Source of the DNA: Flavobacterium sinopsychrotolerans
GTDB lineage: Bacteria > Bacteroidota > Bacteroidia > Flavobacteriales > Flavobacteriaceae
Direction of reading: 5' to 3'
Assembly (NCBI RefSeq): GCF_900110375.1
Contig: NZ_FODN01000002.1
Coordinates: forward strand, 186,001-250,000
Length of the DNA stretch: 64,000 nucleotides
Shown: positions 34,289 to 43,738 of the stretch, piece after piece
Position numbering within the stretch: position 1 is the first letter of the stretch
Layout of the letters: each line of letters starts with the position of its first letter
Notes under the pieces: model-generated
What the model was told of the DNA's origin: nothing
Database searches by the model: none
Seen by the model: only the letters and a program-made list of their open reading frames with translations
Position numbers and translations under genes: made by a program

Positions 34289-35311
34289 TTATTTTGATAA
34301 TCGATGTAAAGTGAATGTCATTGCTGTCAGTAAAAAGAAAGCCATTACTTGGTGTAATAATCCCAACCAAAGTGGAACACTGTAAAGCAACGTAAAGACA
34401 CCTAATGTGAATTGCAAAAATACGATTAATACCAAGATGTTGATTCCTTTTTTCTGTAACGAGGAAAGAGTGTGTTTTTTACTGGTGAAATAAAGTGCAA
34501 GAATCAATCCAACTACAACATATGCCATGGTTCGATGTACAAACTGAACGCCGCTTTTTCCTTCGATTAGATTCAGAAATAAGGTGCTTTTCTCTATGAA
34601 AACACTGTCGTGAATGAATTGTCCATCACTCATTAATGGCCAGTGATTATGAATTAAACCCGCATTTAAACCGGCAACAAATCCGCCATAAATAATTTGT
34701 AATATTAAAACTATGAATGTAACGCGTGCTAGTTTTCGCAATGGAAGTATAACTGTCGCTTTGTTTGGATAGATTAAATCCAAAGCGACCCAAAGTGTGT
34801 AAGCAAACGTTATAAAGGCAAATGTGAGGTGTAATGCCAATCTAAAATGACTTACGTCCGGATTATCAATTAAGCCACTGCGAACCATGAACCAGCCCAA
34901 AAATCCTTGAAAACCGCCCATGAAAAGCAAAACAACACATTTTTTGATTGTTTCTGTCGAAAGACGTTTCTTGAACAAGAAATACACAAATGGAACTATA
35001 AATGCTAATCCAATAATGCGTCCTATAAAACGGTGAAACCACTCCCAAAAATAGATGAATTTGTAATCGCTTAGCGTAAAATTATTGTGGATATTGATTT
35101 TTTGATATTCAGGAAATTTTTTATATTCTTCAAAGGCTTGTGACCATTTTTCCTCTGTCAGTGGCGGAAAAGTATCCGTAACTAAATGCCAGTCGGTCAT
35201 TGATAAACCGGAATTTGTCAATCGGGTAATTCCTCCCACTACAACCATCATAAACAATAATAAGCATCCTGATAACAACCAAATGATAACGTAATTATTC
35301 TCTTTTTTCAT
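34289..35311 (-). CDS. ctaA: Heme A synthase (COX15/CtaA family)
   Basis: A 340-residue protein with eight transmembrane helices in two four-helix halves. Signature stretches are GGITRLTNSGLSMTDWHLV, WEWFHRFIGRIIG (His ligand), HLTFAFITF, GLNAGLIHNHWPLM, VHRTMAYVVV and LGLLHQVMAFFLL (the second-half ligand histidines). It oxidises the heme O methyl group to make heme A for aa3-type oxidases. Its presence implies the organism makes an aa3 oxidase as well as the cbb3 oxidase encoded at 58-62 kb. No ctaB is adjacent here. Confidence 0.93.
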   Translation of the reverse strand: MKKENNYVIIWLLSGCLLLFMMVVVGGITRLTNSGLSMTDWHLVTDTFPPLTEEKWSQAFEEYKKFPEYQKINIHNNFTLSDYKFIYFWEWFHRFIGRIIGLAFIVPFVYFLFKKRLSTETIKKCVVLLFMGGFQGFLGWFMVRSGLIDNPDVSHFRLALHLTFAFITFAYTLWVALDLIYPNKATVILPLRKLARVTFIVLILQIIYGGFVAGLNAGLIHNHWPLMSDGQFIHDSVFIEKSTLFLNLIEGKSGVQFVHRTMAYVVVGLILALYFTSKKHTLSSLQKKGINILVLIVFLQFTLGVFTLLYSVPLWLGLLHQVMAFFLLTAMTFTLHRLSK

Positions 35312-35362
35312 TGTTTGAAATTAATTTGTACAAAGATATTTGAAATGTAATTAATTGTTAAT

Positions 35363-36796
35363 TCAACAAGCGTTAATCTTTAATCCAATTTTTGCTGCTC
35401 TTTTTAGCATAAATTGGTATGCTGCTTCATATTCATTCGGAATTTCTCCTTCCAGAATAGCTTCTTTTATAGCTTCTTTCAGCATTCCAATTTCTTTTGA
35501 AGGCTTTAAGTTGAATTTTTCCATAATTTCTTCACCTGATATTGGTGGTTGAAAATTACGTACCTGATCACGCTCTTCGACTTCCACAATTTTCTTGCGG
35601 ACGATTTCGAAATTATTATGGTATTTCTTGAACTTATTAGGGTTTTTGGTAGTGATGTCCGCTTCGCATAGTGTCATTAAATTCTCAACATCTTCTCCAG
35701 CGTCAAAAACCAAACGGCGTACGGCAGAATCTGTAACTGTATCTTGGGATAAAACAATTGGACGCGAACTCATCATCACCATTTTTTGTACAAATTTCAT
35801 TTTGTGATTCAAAGGCATGTGCAAACGTTCAAATATTTTTTTCGCCATTTTTCCACCAAGAAATTCATGTCCGTGAAAAGTCCATCCTTGTTTTTTATTA
35901 AAGCGTTTGGTTGGTGCTTTTCCAATATCGTGTAACAATGCCGCCCAACGCAGCCAAACATCATCCGTATTTGGACAAATATTATCAACGACTTCTAATG
36001 TGTGATAGAAATTGTTTTTGTGTGTGTGACCTTCAATTTCTTCAACTTGATTCAGCGCAGTCAATTCTGGAAGAATAATATCTAAAAGTCCAGTTTTGAA
36101 TAATAGCAAGAATCCTACAGAAGGTTTGTCTGTCAAAAGTATTTTATTCAATTCATCAACAATACGTTCTCCGGAAATGATTTTAATTCGGTCTGCGTTT
36201 TTGGTTATAGAGTTCAACGAATTTCCTTCGATTTCAAAGCCTAGTTGGTTCGCAAAACGAATTCCTCTCAACATGCGCAACGGGTCATCAGAAAAAGTAA
36301 TATCTGGATCCAGAGGTGTTCTGATTATTTTGTTTTTTAAGTCTTCAAGCCCGTTAAAAGGATCGGATAATTCTCCAAAATTTTCAGCATTTAAGGATAA
36401 AGCCAAGGCGTTTATGGTAAAGTCACGACGGTTTTGGTCGTCTTCCAGTGTTCCGTTTTCTACAACTGGATTCCTGCTTTCAAAATGATAGGATTCTTTA
36501 CGAGCGCCCACAAATTCAATTTCGGTATCTTCAAAGCGTAACATCGCTGTTCCGTAGGTTTTGAAAACCTGAACTTTTGGTTTATTAGGAAGTAGTTGAG
36601 AAACTTTTAAAGCCAATTCGATTCCGCTGCCAACGGCAACTATATCAATGTCTTTTTTAAAGTCTCTGTTCAAAAGTAAATCTCTAACAAAGCCACCAAT
36701 CACATAACTGTCAACGTTAAGTTCTTGGGAAGCTTGAGAGATGACTTCGAAAATTTTATTATTTAAGGCTTCTTTATATGAAGTTTTAATGCTCAT
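35363..36796 (-). CDS. CCA tRNA nucleotidyltransferase with HD domain
   Basis: A 477-residue enzyme. The nucleotidyltransferase head has [13 protein letters not shown] and DIDIVAVG (catalytic Asp pair), the [11 protein letters not shown] motif, and [15 protein letters not shown]. An HD domain follows (about 255-350: [38 protein letters not shown]). The HD part is probably a 2',3'-cyclic phosphodiesterase or phosphatase, as in other bacterial CCA enzymes. It adds or repairs the tRNA 3' CCA end in the cytoplasm. A small A-rich tandem repeat lies between it and tsaC. Confidence 0.95.
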   Translation of the reverse strand: MSIKTSYKEALNNKIFEVISQASQELNVDSYVIGGFVRDLLLNRDFKKDIDIVAVGSGIELALKVSQLLPNKPKVQVFKTYGTAMLRFEDTEIEFVGARKESYHFESRNPVVENGTLEDDQNRRDFTINALALSLNAENFGELSDPFNGLEDLKNKIIRTPLDPDITFSDDPLRMLRGIRFANQLGFEIEGNSLNSITKNADRIKIISGERIVDELNKILLTDKPSVGFLLLFKTGLLDIILPELTALNQVEEIEGHTHKNNFYHTLEVVDNICPNTDDVWLRWAALLHDIGKAPTKRFNKKQGWTFHGHEFLGGKMAKKIFERLHMPLNHKMKFVQKMVMMSSRPIVLSQDTVTDSAVRRLVFDAGEDVENLMTLCEADITTKNPNKFKKYHNNFEIVRKKIVEVEERDQVRNFQPPISGEEIMEKFNLKPSKEIGMLKEAIKEAILEGEIPNEYEAAYQFMLKRAAKIGLKINAC

Positions 36797-36808
36797 TTTA
36801 AAAATGTT

Positions 36809-36865
36809 TAAAGTCTAAAGTCTAAAGTTGCTAAACTGAAAACTGGAAACTGAATACTGCAAACT
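36809..36865. repeat. Short tandem word repeats in the CCA/tsaC gap
   Basis: Two and a half copies of TAAAGTC (36809-36826) are followed by repeated ACTGnAA words up to the tsaC stop. The gap is only 67 bp and is built almost entirely of these words. Similar AAAGTCTT words recur at 63301-63349. Confidence 0.6.
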
Positions 36866-37430
36866 ATTTTCGAATCACTTTCACCTGAGAATCGTTCGTC
36901 AATTTTATGATTGTCGAAGGTTTACCTGCGATTTTTTCGCGATGCAAATTTACAACATAGTCTACACCTTTTATAATTTCCGGACTAATATCTTTGAAGG
37001 CAATAGGAGTAGGCTGTCCGGAGATATTTGCAGATGTTGAAACCAATGGTTTTTTCATTTTTTCCATCAACTTAAAACAAAAAGGCTCTTTTACAATACG
37101 AATTCCCAATGAGTTGTCTCCTGAAACTAAATTTGGAGCTACATTTCTTGGCTTGTCCAAGATTATGGTCGTAGGTTTTTCGGATAGATCAATGATTTGC
37201 CAGGCTACTTCAGGAATGTCTTTGAAAACATTGTACATCATCTTCTCGCCATTCATCAAAACAATCATGCTTTGCGTTTCGGCTCTTTGTTTGAGTTTGT
37301 AAATTTTGGCAACTGCTTCCGGATTTGTAGCATCACAGCCAATTCCCCAAACGGTGTCCGTAGGATAGAGAATGATTCCGCCTTCTTTTATGACTTCGTA
37401 GGCTTTATTTATTTCGTCGTTTGTATTCAT
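36864..37430 (-). CDS. tsaC: L-threonylcarbamoyladenylate synthase (TsaC/Sua5 family)
   Basis: A 188-residue protein from ATG 37430 (MNTNDEINKAYEVIKEGG). A TTG three codons upstream is possible but less likely. Family motifs are GGIILYPTDTVWGIGCDA, KIYKLKQR, SMIVLM, LGIRIVKEPF and PLVSTSANISGQPTP. It makes threonylcarbamoyl-AMP from threonine, bicarbonate and ATP for the t6A37 tRNA modification. It lacks the long Sua5 C-terminal domain, so it is the short TsaC form. Divergent from the first glycosyltransferase gene. Confidence 0.94.
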   Translation of the reverse strand: MNTNDEINKAYEVIKEGGIILYPTDTVWGIGCDATNPEAVAKIYKLKQRAETQSMIVLMNGEKMMYNVFKDIPEVAWQIIDLSEKPTTIILDKPRNVAPNLVSGDNSLGIRIVKEPFCFKLMEKMKKPLVSTSANISGQPTPIAFKDISPEIIKGVDYVVNLHREKIAGKPSTIIKLTNDSQVKVIRK

Positions 37431-37605
37431 GGAATTCAAAATAGTTTCAGTTGCAAAAATAACTATTATAACTGGGATTAATCCTAAATTTAATTCTAAA
37501 TTAGATCGTTTTTATCGATTATATGAGTATTTTTGTATGACTTTTGTACAATCAATTTTACAAATGTATGATGATTTGCTTCTATGTCTTAATTTAATAT
37601 TTTAG

Positions 37606-38397
37606 ATGATTTTTAAATATTTCTATATTCGAATTTGTTTTTATACATACAAATTGTTGAGGTTAAACTACAAAGAATTCACACTGGCCGAGTCAAAATC
37701 CGTTCCGATTATTATAACCAGTTTTAATCAATTTGAATACTTGAGGAAATTAATTAATTTCTTATTGTCAAGAGGTTTTTCACGGATAGTCATTATTGAC
37801 AATAATTCCACTTATGAGCCTCTTTTAAAGTATTTTGATGAAATTCAAAATGAGGTTACTATTCATAGATTAAATAAAAATTATGGGCATTTGGTTTTTT
37901 GGAAAAAATATGATTTATTTGTTAAATATGCTAATGGTTACTATGTTGTAACGGATCCTGACATTGTTCCTTTAGACAGTTGTTTGGAGGATTTTTTAGT
38001 AAAATTTCAGTCGATCCTGTCAGCGAACAGAAAACGAACAAAAGTTGGCTTTGGATTAAAAATAGATGATATCCCGCTAACCAATCCTAATAGAGACAAA
38101 GTTGTTAATTGGGAATCTAAATTTTGGAAAAAAAATGCTGGAGAAGGGTTTTTTGATGCAGACATCGATACTACCTTCGCATTGTATAAACCTTTTTATC
38201 ACAGAAAAAACAAGAAGTTTAAATCGGCTTTGCGTACGGATTACCCTTATGTAGCTGTCCATGGAGGATGGTATTTAGACATCAATAATCTTTCCGAGGA
38301 GCAAAGTTATTATTTTGAATCGGCCAATAATTCGAGCTCATGGAAGATTGATCAATCGGGTAAAATTGCGAACTCCGATTACGAAAAAAAGTATTAA
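37606..38397 (+). CDS. Glycosyltransferase (GT-A fold)
   Basis: A 263-residue protein. The GT-A core begins VPIIITSFNQFEYLRKLINFLLSRGF, with VIIDNNST and a metal-binding-type VVTDPDIVP stretch (about 119-127). The N-terminal 30 residues are hydrophobic and aromatic. It would add a sugar to a lipid-linked or LPS core acceptor at the inner membrane. First of two same-strand genes, with a DUF5672 gene 51 bp on. The donor and linkage cannot be read from sequence. Confidence 0.8.
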   Translation: MIFKYFYIRICFYTYKLLRLNYKEFTLAESKSVPIIITSFNQFEYLRKLINFLLSRGFSRIVIIDNNSTYEPLLKYFDEIQNEVTIHRLNKNYGHLVFWKKYDLFVKYANGYYVVTDPDIVPLDSCLEDFLVKFQSILSANRKRTKVGFGLKIDDIPLTNPNRDKVVNWESKFWKKNAGEGFFDADIDTTFALYKPFYHRKNKKFKSALRTDYPYVAVHGGWYLDINNLSEEQSYYFESANNSSSWKIDQSGKIANSDYEKKY

Positions 38398-38448
38398 TAG
38401 CTAATAGTGTTTTGTTTATTATTAGATTTAAATTAACTCGAAAAAAAT

Positions 38449-39231
38449 ATGAAAAATACAGTAAAAGTGATTATCCCCATTTATAGGACTTATTTTGGTG
38501 AACTTGAGGAGAAATCATTTTTGCAATGTGCTAAAGTGCTAAAAAATTATGAAATTGTCCTAGTTCAACCAGAAGGATTAGACAATAGCTATATTACCAG
38601 TGAGTTTACCAATATAAGTGTAGAAAATTTTCCTAAAAAATATTTTGAAAGCATTGACGGCTATAATGAATTGCTTTTATCAGCTCCGTTTTATGAACGA
38701 TTCATCAATTCTGAGTTTATTTTGATTTATCAACTGGATGCTTTTGTTTTTAAAGATGATTTAATGGAATGGTGTAGAAAAGGTTATGATTATATAGGTG
38801 CTCCTTGGATTGCTACTCCTGAAGATTCTATTTGGTTAAAGTATTTTAATAAAATCGCCAGGAAGTTTAGATCCGAAAAGAAAAATGAACGCGAGCAGAT
38901 TTTTTATAAAGTTGGTAATGGTGGTTTTTCGTTACGTAAAACGGCATCACATTATCTTATTGCAAAACGAAATGAGTCTTTTATTTTTGATTTTTTGAAT
39001 GCGAAAGAGAAGAAAATTTATGCCATTGAAGATGTTTTTTGGTCTATTAAAGCCCCTGAATTAAGTGCGGACTTTAGAATCCCAGACTATAAGGAAGCCC
39101 TAAATTTTGCAATTGATCGTAAGCCAGAAATTGCTTTAAGATTAAATAACAACCAACTTCCGTTTGGTTGTCATGGTATCAATAAACCTAAAGTGATTGA
39201 TTTTTGGAAGCCAATATTAAACCAGTACTGA
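38449..39231 (+). CDS. DUF5672 family glycosyltransferase-like protein
   Basis: A 260-residue protein of the DUF5672 type: VKVIIPIYRTYFGELEEKSF, FINSEFILIYQLDAFVFKDDL (DxD-like), YDYIGAPWI, and VGNGGFSLRK (acceptor-site loop), then HGINKPKVIDFW at the C-terminus. Members are found in polysaccharide and LPS loci and probably are glycosyltransferases; activity is unproven. It shares orientation with the preceding glycosyltransferase. 217 bp of AT-rich sequence without recognisable structure follow. Confidence 0.85.
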   Translation: MKNTVKVIIPIYRTYFGELEEKSFLQCAKVLKNYEIVLVQPEGLDNSYITSEFTNISVENFPKKYFESIDGYNELLLSAPFYERFINSEFILIYQLDAFVFKDDLMEWCRKGYDYIGAPWIATPEDSIWLKYFNKIARKFRSEKKNEREQIFYKVGNGGFSLRKTASHYLIAKRNESFIFDFLNAKEKKIYAIEDVFWSIKAPELSADFRIPDYKEALNFAIDRKPEIALRLNNNQLPFGCHGINKPKVIDFWKPILNQY

Positions 39232-39448
39232 ATTAAATTTTTAGGATAAAACTATCTTGTTAATTAAAATAAACTTGAAGGGTTTAACTTATGCAGGCGA
39301 TTGTTGTGAAATTTTAATCTCTTAATTGCTTGTTTTTATGGGTCATAAAAAAAATGTATTTGCTTAATTTGGTACTAAACAAGTGCATTTTAGAATTCAG
39401 CATTGAATAGGTTTGTATTCTACTTATTCTCAATATATGTCGAATAAG

Positions 39449-40237
39449 TTACTCGATTTTTCTATACATCATCCAAAGTTGCAAATATCGTTTAAATACT
39501 GCAAAAGAATGAACATAAGCTAAAATGAAGCCCTCTTTTTTATCTAAAAAACCTAACCTACATATATACTGCCACCAAAAGCGGTAACATGGACGAATAA
39601 AAAAATGATATAAATTAGGTCGCTTGTTTTTTAGATATAGAGTTTCTGCTTGTAGTTGACTGTATAAATTTAGTTTTTCATTGTATTTATCAAAGCTTTT
39701 ATAACTGTAATGATTGACGCGATTTTTTAAGAAACCTATTTTGCCCTTCGTTTTAATCGACTCATGGACCAGATTACCGTTATAGGAACAATTTTTTTTG
39801 TTGAATATTTTAATGGATTTATCAGTTTGCCAACCACCATGTTTAATTTGTTTTCCTAGAAAAAAAAAATTTCTATTTATATAATATGCCACAAAATCGT
39901 TTCGTAATGAAATTGTAGAGACAATTTCTTTTCCTAGTTCCGGAGTGATAATTTCGTCTAAGTCGAAAAAAATTATCCAATCATTTTTAGCTTGTTCAAC
40001 GGCAAAATTTCTTTGTTTTGAAAAATCATCGAAATTTCTTTGGATTACCTTTACACCAAGTTCTTTAGCTATTGCAACTGTGGCATCCGTACTATTCGAA
40101 TCTATAAAAATAATTTCATCGGCAAAAGATAAACTTTGGATATATCTTTTCACGTTATCTTCTTCGTTTAAAGTGATTGCTAATGCAGTTATTTTTGGTT
40201 CCAAATTATTTTGATTTCTATTTTGAGGTATATTCAA
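39449..40237 (-). CDS. Family 2 glycosyltransferase (WaaE/KdtX-like)
   Basis: A 262-residue GT2 enzyme: ITALAITLNEEDNVKRYIQSL, FIDSNSTDAT, QRNFAVEQAKNDWIIFFDLDEIIT (DxD), then a C-terminal amphipathic/membrane region with FFIRPCYRFWWQYICR. Close in plan to LPS-core beta-glucosyltransferases and to the neighbour at 40988. There is no ATG near the N-terminus: the start is TTG at 40237 or TTG at 40204. Divergent from the deacetylase gene (48 bp). Confidence 0.86.
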   Translation of the reverse strand: MNIPQNRNQNNLEPKITALAITLNEEDNVKRYIQSLSFADEIIFIDSNSTDATVAIAKELGVKVIQRNFDDFSKQRNFAVEQAKNDWIIFFDLDEIITPELGKEIVSTISLRNDFVAYYINRNFFFLGKQIKHGGWQTDKSIKIFNKKNCSYNGNLVHESIKTKGKIGFLKNRVNHYSYKSFDKYNEKLNLYSQLQAETLYLKNKRPNLYHFFIRPCYRFWWQYICRLGFLDKKEGFILAYVHSFAVFKRYLQLWMMYRKIE

Positions 40238-40285
40238 AGCAAATGTAATAATTTTACATTTATTTACTAAACTTAAATTTGTATA

Positions 40286-40996
40286 ATGACTCGATTACCC
40301 ATTTTAATGTATCATAATATTACTAACATTGAGAAGGTTAGTAGTGGACTTACTATTTCTGTACAAAAGCTAGAAAGGCAGCTTTGTCATTTAGCTGAAA
40401 GTGGTTTTACCACTTTTCACCTTTCTGAATTAGAAAATTTGACTGCCATTCCTCAAAAAAGTATTGTTATCACCTTTGATGATGTAACTGATAATCAGTT
40501 TATTTATGCAGTTCCTTTGCTTGAAAAATACAATTTGAAAGCTACTTTTTTTATTCCTTTTGGTTATATTGGAAAAACCGATTTATGGAATGAAGGCAAA
40601 GAGCCAATAATGACAATGCAAAAACTGCAAAGTTTAGGCACTTGGATTGAGTTGGGATTACATTCCTATGCACATAAAAAATATGAAACTTTAACCGAGA
40701 CTCAAATTAATGAAGATTTCGAAAAATGTTTTAAGATTATTGAAGAAAATGATTTAAAAGTTTATAATGCTGTAGCTTATCCCTATGGTAATTTTCCTAA
40801 AAAAGAGTCTAAGAAAACATTGTTTAAATCAGTTTTGGAACAAAATAATATTAAAATGGGATTGAGAATAGGAAATAAAATCAATAAATTTCCCTTTAAA
40901 AATCCTTTTGAAATCATGCGAATTGATATAAAGGGAGAGGATAGTCTATTGAAATTCAAATTGAAACTGCGTTTTGGTAAATTGAAATTATTTTAA
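40286..40996 (+). CDS. Polysaccharide deacetylase family protein
   Basis: A 236-residue NodB-homology protein: PILMYHNIT, then VITFDDVTDN (motif 1; Val replaces the usual Gly), FFIPFGYIG, LGLHSYAHKKY (motif 2, HSxxH) and AVAYPYGNFP. It would remove N-acetyl groups from a glycan of this cluster at the membrane. There is no signal peptide, so action on a lipid-linked precursor is more likely than on exported polymer. The -7 element TAAATTTG (40274-40281) ends 4 bp before the ATG, which suggests a leaderless transcript. Its 3' end overlaps the next gene by 9 bp. Confidence 0.85.
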   Translation: MTRLPILMYHNITNIEKVSSGLTISVQKLERQLCHLAESGFTTFHLSELENLTAIPQKSIVITFDDVTDNQFIYAVPLLEKYNLKATFFIPFGYIGKTDLWNEGKEPIMTMQKLQSLGTWIELGLHSYAHKKYETLTETQINEDFEKCFKIIEENDLKVYNAVAYPYGNFPKKESKKTLFKSVLEQNNIKMGLRIGNKINKFPFKNPFEIMRIDIKGEDSLLKFKLKLRFGKLKLF

Positions 40997-41019
40997 TCCT
41001 TTTTGGATTAAAATAATTT
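40985..41019. terminator. Hairpin spanning overlapping convergent stops
   Basis: A perfect 15-bp stem (AAATTATTTTAATCC at 40985-40999 with GGATTAAAATAATTT at 41005-41019) and a 5-nt loop cover both stop codons of the converging genes. T residues follow on the plus strand. Confidence 0.75.
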
Positions 41020-41719
41020 TTACATATCTAGAAAAAACACCATAGGCATTGATGCTAGCCAAAGCTAGTCCGGGAACACCATCCATAAAACCTCTCTTTA
41101 AAATATAAGAAGAAAAAAAACGATAAAAAGGTTTGAAGATTAAATGGAAATAAGTTGCTTTTTTCCCTCTTTCATAAGATGTTTTCGCTTGAAACCAAGC
41201 ATAAGAATCTTTTTTCTGTAATAAATTGGATAATCCTTTATAGGTATAGTGGATCATGAAATTTTTTAGAGTCCCAATACTTCCTTCAACAACTAATTTC
41301 TCATGGACATCACCAGTAAATTTGATATTTTTATTTTTAACTAGCCTGATTACTCGATCTACTTTGTGGTATAAAAAACGATTCATGTAAAAATGAGGAA
41401 AACTGATTTTATAACCGGAGTGTTTTCCATTTTTGATCACTGATAAAATCTCTAGTTTAAGTTTTTGGCTTACCCTTTCGTCTCCATCGAGAAATAAAAT
41501 CCAATCCCCTTTTGCATAAGAGATCGCATGATTTTTTTGATTGGAAAAATTGTCAAATTTTCTTTCTAAAACAGTGCAACCTAAACTAAGCGATTTTTCT
41601 TTGGTACCATCGGAACTGTAGGAGTCTATTACGATTATTTCATCTGCAAAGGCTACCGATTTTATGGCGTCTTCGATGTAGTCAATCTCATTATATGTGG
41701 GGATTATTACAGAAAGCAT
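40988..41719 (-). CDS. Family 2 glycosyltransferase (WaaE/KdtX-like)
   Basis: A 243-residue paralogue of the product of 39449-40237: MLSVIIPTYNEIDYIEDAIKSV, VIDSYSSDGT, NQKNHAISYAKGDWILFLDGDERVS (DxD), HYTYKGLSNLLQKKDSYAWFQA and a hydrophobic C-terminus (FKPFYRFFSSYILKRGFMDG). A probable LPS-core sugar transferase at the inner membrane. It overlaps the deacetylase gene convergently by 9 bp inside a long hairpin, and is divergent from the GT at 41780 with 60 bp between. Confidence 0.88.
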   Translation of the reverse strand: MLSVIIPTYNEIDYIEDAIKSVAFADEIIVIDSYSSDGTKEKSLSLGCTVLERKFDNFSNQKNHAISYAKGDWILFLDGDERVSQKLKLEILSVIKNGKHSGYKISFPHFYMNRFLYHKVDRVIRLVKNKNIKFTGDVHEKLVVEGSIGTLKNFMIHYTYKGLSNLLQKKDSYAWFQAKTSYERGKKATYFHLIFKPFYRFFSSYILKRGFMDGVPGLALASINAYGVFSRYVKIILIQKGLK

Positions 41720-41779
41720 CCTTATTATTTCTTTTTATGAAAAACAAAATTAACAAATTTAGATTATCTTTGCCGCATT

Positions 41780-42595
41780 ATGCAAAAGAATATTTCAGTT
41801 GTTATCAGTACCTACAATTCACCCGAATGGCTTGAAAAAGTAATTTGGGGCTATAATACACAAACATATCGTAATTTCGAAATGGTTATTGCCGATGATG
41901 GTTCCCGTCAAGAGACATCAGATTTAATCGAAGAATTAAAAAAAGAAGTGTTTTATCCAATTATTCATGTTTGGCATGAAGATAAAGGGTTTCAGAAATC
42001 AGCGATTTTAAATAAAGCAATTTTAGCCTGTACTACCAATTATATTATGATGTCTGATGGAGATTGTATTCCTAGACCAGACTTTGTAGAGCAACATATA
42101 AAATTTAGAGAAGAAGGATATTTTCTTTCGGGCGGGTATCATAAATTGCCCATTGAATTATCAAAGAAAATTACAAAGGAAGATATCTATTCGGATTTGT
42201 GTTTTGATGTTTCTTGGTTAAAGAAAAACGGAATGAAAATATCGTTTAAAAATAACAAAGTTGATGCAACGGGTTTGTTAAGCACTATATTAAATTTTTT
42301 AACACCTACTACTCCAAGTTGGAATGGACATAATGCTTCTGGATGGAAGACAGACATTCTAGCTGTAAATGGATTTGATGAAAGAATGCAATACGGAGGC
42401 CAAGACAGAGAGTTAGGAGAACGACTGATCAATCATGGAATTAAATCAAAACAAATACGCTATAGCACCGTTTGTTTACACTTAGATCACCCTCGAGGAT
42501 ACGCAACTCCGGAATCAATAAATAAGAATAGAAATATCCGAGAAGAGACTAAACAGCAAAATAAAAATTGGACTGATTATGGTATTCTGAAATAA
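41780..42595 (+). CDS. Family 2 glycosyltransferase with galactosyltransferase-type C-terminus
   Basis: A 271-residue enzyme: ISVVISTYNSPEWLEKVIWG, MVIADDGS, NYIMMSDGDCIPRPDFV (DxD about residue 93), and the acceptor-side GWKTDILAVNGFDERMQYGGQDRELGERL with EhxR-like GGQDREL. The C-terminus (LHLDHPRGY) resembles chondroitin-polymerase and glyco_transf_7C types. -7 element TATCTTTG at 41765-41772 ends 7 bp before the ATG, implying a very short or absent leader. A hairpin terminator follows. Confidence 0.88.
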   Translation: MQKNISVVISTYNSPEWLEKVIWGYNTQTYRNFEMVIADDGSRQETSDLIEELKKEVFYPIIHVWHEDKGFQKSAILNKAILACTTNYIMMSDGDCIPRPDFVEQHIKFREEGYFLSGGYHKLPIELSKKITKEDIYSDLCFDVSWLKKNGMKISFKNNKVDATGLLSTILNFLTPTTPSWNGHNASGWKTDILAVNGFDERMQYGGQDRELGERLINHGIKSKQIRYSTVCLHLDHPRGYATPESINKNRNIREETKQQNKNWTDYGILK

Positions 42596-42597
42596 TT

Positions 42598-42626
42598 AAG
42601 AATAATTTTATTTACAAATTATTCTT
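42598..42626. terminator. Hairpin between convergent GT genes
   Basis: A perfect 11-bp stem (AAGAATAATTT at 42598-42608, AAATTATTCTT at 42616-42626) with a 7-nt loop. Its right half encodes the last residues of the GT9 gene on the minus strand. Probably bidirectional. Confidence 0.7.
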
Positions 42627-43673
42627 CAAGAAAATATCCAGTGCAGGAAGTATCATTTCAGGAGTTAATTGTTTATATAGTTCATCAGGATTTTTTTCTA
42701 TTTTTTTGCGTTCTTCAAAAGTAAAACTATCAAATAGATTTGGTTTCATTTCCAGTAAATGAACAGAATGGTGAAATTTACCGTCTTCAAAACTTGCCCA
42801 GTGATCCTGGTTAACATATGGGGAAAAAATAGTAAAAGTAGGTTTATTCAAAGCCTTTGCAATGTGAACTATTCCTCCTTCATTTGAAACTAAAAGAGTA
42901 CAATGGTTCATTATTTTGATGAAATCACGAATATTTTTGGCATAAACGTCCAAAATGATATTGGATTTGTTTTTACACATTTGGTAAATTTTTTCTGCCT
43001 CTTCTTTTTGATGTGGTGCATAGTTAAAAAGAATATTTACATCATATTTAGAGGATATAAAATCAACTATTTCGGCTACATATTCATAGGGCATTGATTT
43101 TTGAGGGGTACTTCCTAAAACACCCAGAACAATAACTTTCTTATTTGAATATTTACTTAACCAGTCTTCTTTTTTTTCTTGTTCAGATAAAAATATTTTA
43201 GGTTCGTAATCTATAGGTTCAAAATTACCGGCTTGATTTAATAAATGGATTCTGTCTTCAATGGCTTTCCCGCAAATTTTGGTTTTTTCTTTAGAGATCG
43301 TTACCGGATGTGTATAATAGCCAAAATTTCCTATTTTTTTTCGGCTTTTGTGGCCAATTGTTTGTTTAGCACCTGAAAATTTACAGATTAATCTGCTTTG
43401 TGTTTTGGAATAGGGATCAAAAATAATATCATATTTTTCCTTTCTAATTTGAAGAATTAATTTTAATAAAACGGGAAGCTTTTTTAATTCCTTATCATTA
43501 ATTGAAATAATTTTATCAATATTTGGATTGTTCATGAGAACACCATTTGTAAAATCGTAAGCCATGAAATGAACTTCGCTATTTGGATATTTTGCTTTAA
43601 AATTATTAGCAATCACTGAACTGATTAAAACGTCACCGATGCGCTTATTTTGGATAATTAAAACTTTCTTCAT
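42612..43673 (-). CDS. Family 9 glycosyltransferase (heptosyltransferase-like)
   Basis: A 353-residue GT-B enzyme: VLIIQNKRIGDVLISSVIANNFKAKYP with the conserved Asp of RIGD, NPNIDKII, and the C-terminal donor-site pattern LLVSNEGGIVHIAKALNKPTFTIFSPY. Family members move heptose or other ADP/UDP-sugars to the LPS inner core in the cytoplasm. Divergent from the Kdo-kinase-like gene by 65 bp. Its presence with a Kdo-kinase-like gene supports LPS core assembly as the role of this cluster. Confidence 0.92.
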   Translation of the reverse strand: MKKVLIIQNKRIGDVLISSVIANNFKAKYPNSEVHFMAYDFTNGVLMNNPNIDKIISINDKELKKLPVLLKLILQIRKEKYDIIFDPYSKTQSRLICKFSGAKQTIGHKSRKKIGNFGYYTHPVTISKEKTKICGKAIEDRIHLLNQAGNFEPIDYEPKIFLSEQEKKEDWLSKYSNKKVIVLGVLGSTPQKSMPYEYVAEIVDFISSKYDVNILFNYAPHQKEEAEKIYQMCKNKSNIILDVYAKNIRDFIKIMNHCTLLVSNEGGIVHIAKALNKPTFTIFSPYVNQDHWASFEDGKFHHSVHLLEMKPNLFDSFTFEERKKIEKNPDELYKQLTPEMILPALDIFLKNNL

Positions 43674-43738
43674 AAAACTATTTCTTGGTGCAAAGTACTA
43701 TTTTTTATACTTTTAAACCAAAATAAAATAAAAACATC

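Noticed and set aside
39232..39448. A small gene or RNA in the 217-bp gap after the DUF5672 gene
   Set aside because: No ORF above about 20 codons with a start signal and no convincing stem; plain AT-rich sequence.
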